The notes under the pieces were generated by a model, which was not told where the DNA came from, searched no databases, and saw nothing but the letters and a program-made list of their open reading frames with translations. From contig CAXTBW010000128.1 of assembly GCA_964242925.1 (NCBI GenBank), positions 1-10,500 of the forward strand: DNA of 10,500 nucleotides. The letters run 5' to 3'. Every line of letters starts with the position of its first letter. Position 1 is the stretch's first letter. Origin of the DNA: LMUY01 sp964242925. GTDB lineage: Bacteria > Pseudomonadota > Alphaproteobacteria > Acetobacterales > Acetobacteraceae. A program made the translations under genes and the position numbers. Positions 1 to 5,883 of the stretch are shown piece after piece.

Positions 1-172
1 GGGTGAAGCTCTTGCCGATGCCGCCCTTGCCGTAGATCGCGATGATCTGCGTCTCTTTCTTCACCGGGCCCGTGTGCACGGCGTCCGGCTCGACGGCGGC
101 TTCCGCGCGCAGTTGGTCGACCATGCTGGCCTGCGGTTCGGCGCGTTCCGGATGGTTCACGGGTGCGTTCAC
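1..172 (-). CDS. bchX: Chlorophyllide a reductase iron protein subunit BchX (5' part, runs off left edge)
   Basis: BchX is the ATP-dependent [4Fe-4S] iron protein that passes electrons to BchY/BchZ, reducing the C7-C8 bond of chlorophyllide a on the way to bacteriochlorophyll a. Only the first 57 residues are in the window. They show a variable, acidic, Ala/Pro-rich leader (about residues 1-37), then KKETQIIAIYGKGGIGKSFT, the NifH/BchL/BchX-type P-loop (GKGGIGKS at 48-55). The BchX-like leader before the P-loop argues for BchX over BchL, as does the position directly after bchC, the usual bchC-X-Y-Z order. The start is a GTG at 172-170 that shares four bases (GTGA) with the bchC stop; GGAGGG inside the bchC end (180-185) is a well-placed ribosome binding site. 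A second in-frame GTG lies four codons later. Translational coupling to bchC is inferred. The catalytic cysteines are outside the window. Confidence 0.93.
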   Translation of the reverse strand, partial: MNAPVNHPERAEPQASMVDQLRAEAAVEPDAVHTGPVKKETQIIAIYGKGGIGKSFT

Positions 173-1086
173 GGGCAGTCCCTCCAGTCCAGGATCATCT
201 TCAGGCACGCGGGGTCGCCAAATGCCGTGCGATAGGCGTCCGGCGCGCGCGCGGCCGGTTCGTGGTGGGTAATGAGGCCGCCAAGGTCGAGTCGGCCCGA
301 ACAGGCGAGGTCACGCACCGCCACGAGGTCGGCCGGCTGCCATTGGGCTGCGATCCGCAGGCGGGCCTCGCGCATGAAGGCGGGCGGGAACGCGAACGAC
401 ACCCGCTCGTGGTAGAACCCGGCCAGCACGATCTCCCCACCGGGGGCCAGGCGGCCGACCAGGGTGTCGAGCAGGCCGGCATCGCCGCTGGCGTCGTAGA
501 TCGCCCGGTAGTCGCGCCGCGCGTCGTCCGCCGGGTCGATGACGTCGTAGCCGGCGGCGCCGCCGGCGCGGGCCGGATCGCGCTCCCACACGGTGGGCTT
601 GCCGCCCTCGAGCACGGCGAGGCGTGCCAACATGCGGCCGAGCACGCCATGGCCGATGATGAGGTCGGGGAGCGCGTGGCCGGCGATGGCGTGGCGCGCG
701 GTGGCGGCCAGCGCGAGCAACACGCCGCGCTCACCCATCTCCTCGCCGATCGGCAAGGCGCGCGAGTCGGGCACGATCACGCGGGAGGCCGCGCCGCCGA
801 ACAGGCCGTGCACGGGGCCGAAGCAGGTCGCGCCAGCGACGAACACGGGCTCGCCCGCCCTGGCGCCAGAGGCGATGCGTCCGACCGATTCGTAACCGGG
901 CACCAGCGGGTAGCCCATGCCGGGGAATGGCGGCATGTCGCCGGTCCAGAGCAGGCGCTCGGTGCCCGTGCTGATGCCGCTGAACGCGATGTCGACGACG
1001 ACGTCGCCAGCGCCTGCGGCCGAGAGGTCCAAGCGGTTCAGTCCAAGTTCGCGCGGGGCGCTCAGAACGACGGCGGTGGCTTGCAA
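169..1086 (-). CDS. bchC: BchC, 3-hydroxyethyl bacteriochlorophyllide a dehydrogenase
   Basis: BchC oxidises the C3 hydroxyethyl group of the bacteriochlorophyllide precursor to acetyl, a late step in bacteriochlorophyll a synthesis. The 305-residue product belongs to the medium-chain dehydrogenase superfamily. It has the BchC-typical block SGISTGTERLLWTG (36-49) followed by PGMGYPLVPGYESVG (55-69). A Rossmann signature IGHGVLGR is at 144-151. The length fits the family. The frame stays open upstream to an ATG at 1200, but that would read through the promoter and into crtF. The likely start is TTG at 1086-1084: it has GGGAGGA 4 nt upstream and gives the family-like beginning (M)QATAVVLSAP. 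It is the first gene after the PpsR-type operators in the crtF-bchC gap and overlaps bchX by 4 nt. The family call is clear from the sequence; the start is inferred. Confidence 0.94.
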   Translation of the reverse strand: MQATAVVLSAPRELGLNRLDLSAAGAGDVVVDIAFSGISTGTERLLWTGDMPPFPGMGYPLVPGYESVGRIASGARAGEPVFVAGATCFGPVHGLFGGAASRVIVPDSRALPIGEEMGERGVLLALAATARHAIAGHALPDLIIGHGVLGRMLARLAVLEGGKPTVWERDPARAGGAAGYDVIDPADDARRDYRAIYDASGDAGLLDTLVGRLAPGGEIVLAGFYHERVSFAFPPAFMREARLRIAAQWQPADLVAVRDLACSGRLDLGGLITHHEPAARAPDAYRTAFGDPACLKMILDWRDCP

Positions 1087-1097
1087 ATCCGTCCTCC
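1084..1097 (-). promoter_or_regulatory. Ribosome binding site and TTG start codon of bchC
   Basis: Read on the minus strand, GGGAGGA (1097-1091) is followed by CGGA and then TTG (1086-1084). This is the strongest Shine-Dalgarno sequence in the bchC upstream region and the main reason for choosing the rare TTG start. No ATG or GTG lies near it in frame. Confidence 0.75.
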
Positions 1098-1132
1098 CTT
1101 TCTTGGCCTCGCCGAACGATTCGACGACAGCA

Positions 1133-1150
1133 CGTAAAGCTAACCTGACA
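1133..1150. promoter_or_regulatory. PpsR/CrtJ-like operator, near-match, over the bchC -10 box
   Basis: CGTAAAGCTAACCTGACA on the plus strand (TGTCAG...TTACG on the minus strand) matches TGT-N12-ACA at 5 of 6 fixed positions. It is 8 bp from the exact site at 1159-1176, the known spacing between paired CrtJ palindromes, and covers the -10 box. Confidence 0.6.
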
Positions 1151-1164
1151 GAATGATCTGTCAA
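1137..1164 (-). promoter_or_regulatory. Candidate sigma-70-type promoter of bchC
   Basis: The minus strand has a consensus -35 box TTGACA (1164-1159), 16 bases, then a -10-like TAGCTT (1142-1137). It lies wholly in the crtF-bchC gap, about 50 nt upstream of the TTG start. The -35 hexamer sits inside the exact TGT-N12-ACA site at 1159-1176, and the -10 hexamer inside the near-match at 1133-1150. Repressor and RNA polymerase would therefore compete, as described for bchC in Rhodobacter capsulatus. The transcription start is not known. Confidence 0.65.
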
Positions 1165-1176
1165 CACAGATTTACA
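1159..1176. promoter_or_regulatory. PpsR/CrtJ operator, exact match, over the bchC -35 box
   Basis: TGTCAACACAGATTTACA fits TGT-N12-ACA exactly. PpsR/CrtJ is the redox-responsive repressor of bch, crt and puc genes in purple bacteria. The site covers the TTGACA -35 hexamer read toward bchC. A further inverted repeat TGACAG-N6-CTGTCA (1146-1163) lies between and overlaps both operators, so three 18-bp elements step at 13-bp intervals. Binding is inferred from the motif and context. Confidence 0.78.
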
Positions 1177-1183
1177 GACGGTG

Positions 1184-2329
1184 TCATGGATTCGCGACAA
1201 GCACGTTGGCGATCAGTGGGTTCGCGGTGTTCGACGCCCGAATGCGGGTGAACCCAGCTTCGGCGAGCATGGCCGCAAGGCGAGCCGGCGAGCGCGCCTG
1301 CCCGCTGCCGAGCGCCAGCAAGTAGAAGGCGAAGTAGGCCTCGCCTATGCGCTCGGCCCCCGCCATGCCCGCCATCGGCTCGGCCAGCAGGAACGTTCCA
1401 CCGGGTGGCAAGGTGTGATGGATGGCGCGGAACAGCGCCAGGACGCGGGCGTCGTCGTGGTCGTGGGCGACACGCACCAGCGAGATCAGGTCGGCGCCCG
1501 TGGGCAGCGCGTCCCGGTGCATGTCGCCGGGCACGCACGTCGCCCGCCCCGTCAAACCGAGTCGGGCAAACCGCGCCTCGGCCAGCCCGGCGACGGCGGG
1601 CAGGTCGAACACCATGCCGCGCAGCCCCGGCGCACGGGCGAGCGCCGCGGCGAGAAAGCCGCCATCGCCGCCGCCGACATCCAGCAAGCAGCGGCAGCGG
1701 CGCACGTCGAAGGCGTCCAGCACCTCGGCGGCGACCATCGGTTGGGAGGCCGCCATCAGCGCGGTGTAGTCGCCGACCCGCTCGCGGCCGAGTTCCTCCG
1801 GGCGCGCCTGCGCGGCGTATGGCCAGTAGGCGGCAAGCTGCGTGGCGGTCCCGGCGCCCTCGCGCAACAGCCGGACCGGGTCGGCGAGGTCGGCGTAGAG
1901 CATCGCGTGGTGCCGGACCATCTCGGTCACCGCCGTGTTGCCCACCATCGCGGCGCCGAGCGGGCCGAGCGCGAACCGATTGCCGCGCCTGGCGACCAGC
2001 TTCAGCGAGACCGCGGCCCCAAGCAGACGTTCGGCGCGATCGGGCGCCATGCGGAAAACAGCCGCCAACTCAGGGAGGCCCTGGGGACCGTTGGCCAGGA
2101 TGTCGAACAGCCGCAATTCCACGCAGGCATGCAGCACCTGCGCGTAGACGAACCCGGCGCAAAGATCGAACAGCGCCCGGCTGCGGCGGCGGGCGATCGG
2201 CCGCGTCAGGGGGAAGCGGGTCGCCCACGCGCGGAACTCCGGACGAGCGACGGTGGCGTCGCGCCAGTTCCGCAGCCGGTCAAGCAAAGGCGTCGGCGCG
2301 ACCTGAGGCCAGGCAAGCGCGGACGGCAT
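1184..2329 (-). CDS. crtF: CrtF, hydroxycarotenoid (demethylspheroidene/spirilloxanthin) O-methyltransferase
   Basis: CrtF transfers the methyl group of S-adenosylmethionine to the C1 hydroxyl of acyclic carotenoids, the closing step toward spirilloxanthin. The 381-residue product has the layout of the class-2 small-molecule O-methyltransferase family. An N-terminal helical dimerisation region is followed by the SAM-binding loop DVGGGDGG (217-224), FDLP (241-244), GDM (268-270) and LLAEPMAG (314-321). In VAHDHDD (287-293), H289 aligns with the usual catalytic-base position of the family. The ATG at 2329 lies 2 nt after the crtE stop (TGACGATG), so this start is preferred over the open-frame ATG at 2563, which would run inside crtE. 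crtE and crtF are almost certainly co-transcribed. The gene ends 97 nt before the bchC start. Substrate is assigned from gene context. Confidence 0.93.
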   Translation of the reverse strand: MPSALAWPQVAPTPLLDRLRNWRDATVARPEFRAWATRFPLTRPIARRRSRALFDLCAGFVYAQVLHACVELRLFDILANGPQGLPELAAVFRMAPDRAERLLGAAVSLKLVARRGNRFALGPLGAAMVGNTAVTEMVRHHAMLYADLADPVRLLREGAGTATQLAAYWPYAAQARPEELGRERVGDYTALMAASQPMVAAEVLDAFDVRRCRCLLDVGGGDGGFLAAALARAPGLRGMVFDLPAVAGLAEARFARLGLTGRATCVPGDMHRDALPTGADLISLVRVAHDHDDARVLALFRAIHHTLPPGGTFLLAEPMAGMAGAERIGEAYFAFYLLALGSGQARSPARLAAMLAEAGFTRIRASNTANPLIANVLVANP

Positions 2330-2331
2330 CG

Positions 2332-3201
2332 TCAGGCGGCACGCCGCGCCAGATCCTGCGGCAACAGACGCATGGTTTCGCTCAGGATGTGGCTGCGCAA
2401 CTCGCTGCGCCCCGGGCAGGGCGGCACCGCCTCCACCGCTTCCTCGGCCAGGCGGTCCAGCCGGTCGAACGCGCCGTCCAGGCCCAGCTCGGCAACCACG
2501 TTCGGCCGCCGATGCGCCGCGTCCTGGCCAACCGGCTTGCCGATGGTCTCTGCCGCGGCGCACCCATCGAGGATGTCGTCGGCCACCTGGAACGCCTCGC
2601 CCAGCGCCGCGCCGAGCCGGCGCCAGCGCTCGCCCTCCGCACCCGCCGCAGCCGCCCCGGCGACGGTGGCGGCCGCGAACAGGGCGCCCGTCTTCTCGCG
2701 CTGATACTGCGCAAGGTCGACGCTATCCTCGCACTCCCAGGCTTGCCCGGCGACGATGCCGCAGGGCACCCCGACCGCCCCCGAAACCGTGGCGATCAAG
2801 GCGCCGAGCCGCGCCGGGACATGCTGGGCGCCTTGCGCGAGCGACTGGAACGCCAACACGATCAGCGCGTCGCCGGCCAGCACGGCCAATGGCTGCCCGA
2901 AGGCGGCGTGCACGCTGGGCCGGCCGCGGCGGGTTGCCGCATCGTCGAAGCAGGGCAGGTCGTCGTGGATGAGGGACGCGCAATGCAGCAGCTCGATCGC
3001 GGTCGCGGCGGCATCGGCGACACCCGGTTCGTCCTCGCCGCAAGCCGCGGCGACGGCCAGGCATAGCCGCGGGCGGATGCGCGCGCCGCGTGGGAACACG
3101 CCATGGCGCATCGCCGCACCCAACCGCGGCGGGCAACCAGGACGGTCGGTGTTTGCCAGCGCCGCCACCAGTGAGCGCTCGATCCGGGCCATCGCGTCCA
3201 T
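2332..3201 (-). CDS. crtE: CrtE, geranylgeranyl diphosphate synthase
   Basis: CrtE makes the C20 diphosphate from IPP and allylic diphosphates, feeding both carotenoids and the phytyl/geranylgeranyl tail of bacteriochlorophyll. The 289-residue protein is a trans-isoprenyl diphosphate synthase. The first Asp-rich motif is IHDDLPCFDD (D80, D81, D86, D87), with the four-residue insertion typical of bacterial enzymes. The second is QVADDILD (D208, D209, D212), and GKPVGQD follows at 221-227. The start is ATG at 3201, with a G-rich Shine-Dalgarno (CGGGGG, 6 nt spacing). The upstream in-frame ATG at 3264 would read through the operator region and is not supported. An ATG two codons upstream is the only near alternative. 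The gene is divergent from crtD across an 82-bp regulatory gap and followed 2 nt later by crtF. Confidence 0.95.
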   Translation of the reverse strand: MDAMARIERSLVAALANTDRPGCPPRLGAAMRHGVFPRGARIRPRLCLAVAAACGEDEPGVADAAATAIELLHCASLIHDDLPCFDDAATRRGRPSVHAAFGQPLAVLAGDALIVLAFQSLAQGAQHVPARLGALIATVSGAVGVPCGIVAGQAWECEDSVDLAQYQREKTGALFAAATVAGAAAAGAEGERWRRLGAALGEAFQVADDILDGCAAAETIGKPVGQDAAHRRPNVVAELGLDGAFDRLDRLAEEAVEAVPPCPGRSELRSHILSETMRLLPQDLARRAA

Positions 3202-3217
3202 CGGCATCCCCCGATTG

Positions 3218-3235
3218 TGTAAGTCTTGCTTGTCA
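3218..3235. promoter_or_regulatory. PpsR/CrtJ-like operator, near-match, crtE-crtD gap
   Basis: TGTAAGTCTTGCTTGTCA matches TGT-N12-ACA except for TCA in place of ACA. It is 8 bp from the exact site at 3244-3261, giving the usual paired arrangement, and an overlapping TGT-N12-TCA element (3231-3248) lies between them. It is the crtE-proximal member of the pair. Confidence 0.55.
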
Positions 3236-3243
3236 GATAGGAC

Positions 3244-3261
3244 TGTCAATGAAACCTGACA
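3244..3261. promoter_or_regulatory. PpsR/CrtJ operator, exact match, crtE-crtD divergent promoter region
   Basis: TGTCAATGAAACCTGACA is an exact TGT-N12-ACA and also fits the stricter TGTC-N10-GACA form. It lies in the 82-bp gap between divergent crtE and crtD and can serve both. Its left half contains, on the minus strand, a consensus -35 TTGACA (3249-3244) pointing toward crtE; the -10 for that promoter is weak (candidate AAGACT after 16 nt). For crtD, TTGTCA (3230-3235) is a possible -35. The repressor role is inferred from motif and position. Confidence 0.78.
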
Positions 3262-3283
3262 CACCGGTCAAGGACATTCTGCA

Positions 3284-4801
3284 GTGGATCGCGTAGTGGT
3301 TGTCGGCGCAGGGGTGGGGGGTCTGGTGGCGGCGCTGGACCTTGCCGGCCGGGGCTGCGCGGTCACGCTGGTGGAACGCGCGCCGGGTCCAGGCGGGAAG
3401 ATGCGGCAATTGCTGGTGAACGGCCGGCCGATTGACGCTGGGCCAACGGTGTTCACCATGCGATGGGTGTTCGACGCGATCTTCGCCGACGCGGGGACGA
3501 CGCTGGACAGCCACCTCACGCTGCGGCCCGCCGAACTGCTGGCGCGGCACGCCTGGGACGCGCAGACCCGACTCGACCTGTTCGCCGACATCGCCCGCTC
3601 CGCCGACGCGATCGGGCGTTTGGCCGGGCCCGCGGACGCGCGCGGCTACCTCGCCTTCTGCGCCGAGGCGAAACGCGTGTACGACACGCTGGAGGCGCCG
3701 TTCATCCGCGGCCCGCTGCCCTCCCCGGTCAGCCTGGCGCTAGCGGTCGGCAACCCGACGCGCCTGCTCGGCATCCGGCCGTTCCAAACCATGTGGGCCG
3801 CGATCTCCACCCACATGCGGGACGAGCGATTGCGCCAGTTGTTTGGACGCTACGCCACGTATTGCGGCTCCTCGCCGTTCGCCGCGCCGGCGACGCTGAT
3901 GCTGGTCGCGCATGTCGAGCAACAGGGCGTGTGGCTGGTCGAGGGCGGAATGCACCGGGTCGCGGTGGTGCTGGCGGCGCTGGCCGAGGCGCGCGGCGCC
4001 GTCCTGCGCTACGGCGCCGACGTGGCGGAGATCGTGGTTGCCGGCGGCCGGACGACCGGGGTGCGCCTGGCTGATGGCGAGCACCTGCCCGCCGACGCCG
4101 TGGTGGTGAACGCCGACCCCAACGCCGTCGCATCCGGGCTGTTCGGCGCGGCGGCGCGACTCGCCACCCCCGCCGCGCCGCCTGCGTCACGCTCGCTCTC
4201 GGCGCTGACGATCGCGCTCGAGGCGACCGCCGACGGCTTTCCCCTCACCCGGCACAACGTGTTCTTCTCCCGCGACAGCCGCGCGGAGTTCCACGCCCTG
4301 CAACGCGGCGCGATGCCGGCCGATCCGACCATCTACGTGTGCGCGCAGGACCGCGGCGACGCGGCGGAGCCGCCAGGTGGTCCGGAACGCCTGCTGATCC
4401 TTGCCAACGCGCCCCCCAATGGGGATGCGCACGGCTTCACCGAGGCGGAGGTCACCACATGCGTCAACCGGGCGCTGGACAAGACGACACAGTGCGGGCT
4501 GCGGCTGACGGGCGACTCGATGACGGTCGCCACGCCACGACAATTCGACCAACTGTTCCCAGCGACAGGGGGCGCGCTATACGGCCCGGCGGTGCACGGG
4601 GCGATGGCGACGTTCCGCCGGCCGGGCAGCCGCACGAAACTGCCGGGCCTGTACCTGGCGGGCGGGGCGACGCATCCCGGGGCGGGCGTGCCGATGGCGG
4701 CCTTGTCCGGCCGGCAAGCGGCGTCGGCGCTGATGGCGGACCTCGCTTCGACGCGCCCGTCCCGGCGCATGGCTACGTCTGGTGGTATGTCGACGCGCTG
4801 A
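3284..4801 (+). CDS. crtD: CrtD, hydroxyneurosporene/1-hydroxycarotenoid 3,4-desaturase
   Basis: CrtD introduces the 3,4 double bond into 1-hydroxycarotenoids after CrtC hydration. The 505-residue protein is a CrtI-type FAD-dependent desaturase. It has an N-terminal dinucleotide-binding motif VVGAGVGGL (6-14), with E31 ending the fold as VERAPGPGGKMR, and the C-terminal FAD motif GLYLAGGATHPGAGVPMA at 455-472. Next to crtC, divergent from crtE and distinct from the second desaturase (crtI) in this window, it is best called CrtD. The start is GTG at 3284, which begins directly at the Rossmann strand (MDRVVVVGAG), with AAGGA at 3270-3274 as ribosome binding site. The last 20 or so residues (STRPSRRMATSGGMSTR) are low-complexity and encoded where the crtC frame is already conserved, so the real overlap of the two genes is at least 60 nt. 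Confidence 0.92.
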   Translation: MDRVVVVGAGVGGLVAALDLAGRGCAVTLVERAPGPGGKMRQLLVNGRPIDAGPTVFTMRWVFDAIFADAGTTLDSHLTLRPAELLARHAWDAQTRLDLFADIARSADAIGRLAGPADARGYLAFCAEAKRVYDTLEAPFIRGPLPSPVSLALAVGNPTRLLGIRPFQTMWAAISTHMRDERLRQLFGRYATYCGSSPFAAPATLMLVAHVEQQGVWLVEGGMHRVAVVLAALAEARGAVLRYGADVAEIVVAGGRTTGVRLADGEHLPADAVVVNADPNAVASGLFGAAARLATPAAPPASRSLSALTIALEATADGFPLTRHNVFFSRDSRAEFHALQRGAMPADPTIYVCAQDRGDAAEPPGGPERLLILANAPPNGDAHGFTEAEVTTCVNRALDKTTQCGLRLTGDSMTVATPRQFDQLFPATGGALYGPAVHGAMATFRRPGSRTKLPGLYLAGGATHPGAGVPMAALSGRQAASALMADLASTRPSRRMATSGGMSTR

Positions 4802-5655
4802 GCGATGACGGCCGGCACGGCATCACCCTGATCGCGTTCATCGGCAGCGTGTTCTCGCCCTACTACGCCTGGTCACGCCGCCGCGGCGCCGGCAATCCGC
4901 TCGAGCACTGCGCGCTCAACGTCGCGCTGTACGGGGCGCCCCGGCGCTGGGCGATGACGGAGCGGCGCAGCGCGGCCGTGGCGCGGGATGCGACCGGCCT
5001 CGCCATCGGCCCCAGCGCGCTGCACTGGGACGGCGACTGCCTGGTGATTCGCATCGACGAGGTGACGGCGCCGGTCCCGTCCCGCGTGCGCGGCGAAGTG
5101 CGGGTCCACCCGGCCGCGCTGACCCGCCGCAGCTTCGCGCTGGACGATGCCGGGCGCCATGCGTGGTCGCCGGTGGCGCCCGTGTCGCGCGTGGAGGTAT
5201 CACTCGACTCGCCGTCGCTGCGTTGGTCCGGACCGGGCTACCTCGACTCGAACGAGGGCGCCGCCGCGCTGGAGACCGACTTCGTGGAGTGGGACTGGTG
5301 CCGCGCGCCAACCGCCGCCGGCGCCACCATCCTGTACAACGCGACCCGCCGCGTCGGGGGCGAGCAGGCGCTCGCGCTACGGGCGGCGCGCACGGGCGAG
5401 GTGGAGGTGTTCACCCCTCCGCCGATCGCCATGCTGCCGCGCACGCGCTGGGGGGTTGGGCGGCGAACCCGCGCGGACGCCGCGCCGCGCGTGCGTCAGA
5501 CGCTGGAGGACACGCCGTTCTACTCACGCTCGGTGATCGAGACGCGGCTGGGCGGCGAGGACCTGGTGGCCGTGCACGAAGGCCTGTCGCTGACCCGGTT
5601 CCGCGCGCCCTGGGTGCAGGCGATGCTGCCGTTCCGCATCCCGCGGCGCTGGTGA
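4741..5655 (+). CDS. crtC: CrtC, carotenoid 1,2-hydratase (start codon unresolved)
   Basis: CrtC adds water to the 1,2 double bond of acyclic carotenoids, giving the hydroxyl later methylated by CrtF. The family resemblance is clear: FDAPVPAHGYVWWYVDALSD, LIAFIGSVFSPYYAW, CALNVALYG, RWAMTERR, and later LDSNEG and ETDFVEWDW are all hallmark blocks. The coordinate given is where conserved sequence begins, not a proven start. In this frame no ATG, GTG or TTG occurs between GTG 4492 and GTG 4849. GTG 4492 would add about 80 residues that are only a shadow of crtD, while GTG 4849 would remove conserved residues. Internal candidates are CTG 4828, giving (M)IAFIGSVFSPYYAW, and CTG 4798. The conserved start lies about 60 nt inside crtD, in the +1 frame relative to it. 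The gene ends 5 nt before a large palindrome. Function is confident, the 5' end is not. Confidence 0.88.
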   Translation, partial: PRFDAPVPAHGYVWWYVDALSDDGRHGITLIAFIGSVFSPYYAWSRRRGAGNPLEHCALNVALYGAPRRWAMTERRSAAVARDATGLAIGPSALHWDGDCLVIRIDEVTAPVPSRVRGEVRVHPAALTRRSFALDDAGRHAWSPVAPVSRVEVSLDSPSLRWSGPGYLDSNEGAAALETDFVEWDWCRAPTAAGATILYNATRRVGGEQALALRAARTGEVEVFTPPPIAMLPRTRWGVGRRTRADAAPRVRQTLEDTPFYSRSVIETRLGGEDLVAVHEGLSLTRFRAPWVQAMLPFRIPRRW

Positions 5656-5660
5656 CTCAT

Positions 5661-5760
5661 CGTCATTGCGAGGGGCGCTTGGCGACGAAGCATCCAAGGC
5701 CACGCGGCAGGTCCGGCGCGTGGCCCTGGATTGCTTCGGCCAAGCGGCCTCGCAATGACG
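5661..5760. repeat. 100-bp imperfect palindrome of the GTCATTGCGAGG repeat type; possible bidirectional terminator
   Basis: The ends are perfect inverted repeats: CGTCATTGCGAGG at 5661-5673 and CCTCGCAATGACG at 5748-5760. Pairing continues inward through CGCTTGG, GAAGC, ATCCA and GGCCACGCG on the left against their complements on the right, leaving a small loop near 5709-5714. Dispersed palindromes starting GTCATTGCGAGG and containing GAAGCAATCCA are common in intergenic regions of many alphaproteobacteria. This copy sits between convergent crtC and the crtB side operon, so its RNA hairpin could end transcription both ways. It has no T-tract, and spurious ORFs read through it. Confidence 0.88.
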
Positions 5761-5767
5761 GACGGTG

Positions 5768-5881
5768 TTACTCGCGCGGTTTGTCCCCGGCCTTCCGGAT
5801 AGCGCGGCGCACGGAGATCAACTCGGCGACCAGCAAGCCCATGCCGACCAACAGGAGGATGATCCACTCCCACTGACCCAC
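5768..5881 (-). CDS. 37-residue single-span membrane protein, unknown function, downstream of crtB
   Basis: A GTG at 5881-5879 opens a 37-codon frame ending in TAA at 5770-5768. The product begins MGQWEWIILLLVGMGLLVAE, with a hydrophobic helix at about residues 5-19 flanked by Trp at the N-side, then a basic amphipathic tail rich in Arg and Lys (RRAIRKAGDKPRE). This layout suggests one transmembrane helix with the basic tail in the cytoplasm. The start lies 2 nt after the crtB stop, and GAGGGGG (5893-5887, within the crtB end) is a strong ribosome binding site 5 nt upstream. In Rhodobacter the neighbouring place between crtB and crtC is taken by tspO; this peptide is far too short for TspO. 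Function is unknown. The evidence for it being real is the ribosome binding site, coupling to crtB, sensible topology and lack of any other use for the segment. Confidence 0.7.
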   Translation of the reverse strand: MGQWEWIILLLVGMGLLVAELISVRRAIRKAGDKPRE

Positions 5882-5883
5882 CG

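Noticed and set aside
163..1137. Long plus-strand open frame (324 codons) opposite bchC
   Set aside because: It is an antisense shadow of bchC caused by high GC; no motif, Gly/Ala/Arg/His-rich composition, and it crosses the bchC promoter.
1181..3066. Two long plus-strand open frames opposite crtF and crtE (507 and 553 codons)
   Set aside because: Both are antisense to genes with clear catalytic motifs and have Arg/Ala-rich, domain-free translations.
3202..3264. N-terminal extension of crtE to ATG 3264
   Set aside because: It would put the operator and promoter inside the gene; ATG 3201 has a good ribosome binding site and gives the usual family length.
5163..5876. Plus-strand frame running from crtC through the palindrome
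   Set aside because: Its first part is a crtC shadow and its end translates the palindromic repeat, a common source of false proteins.
5768..5881. The frame after crtB as a degraded tspO remnant
   Set aside because: The peptide has a single span with a basic tail and its own strong start signals, and lacks the five-helix Trp-rich pattern of TspO; a remnant would not be expected to keep these signals.
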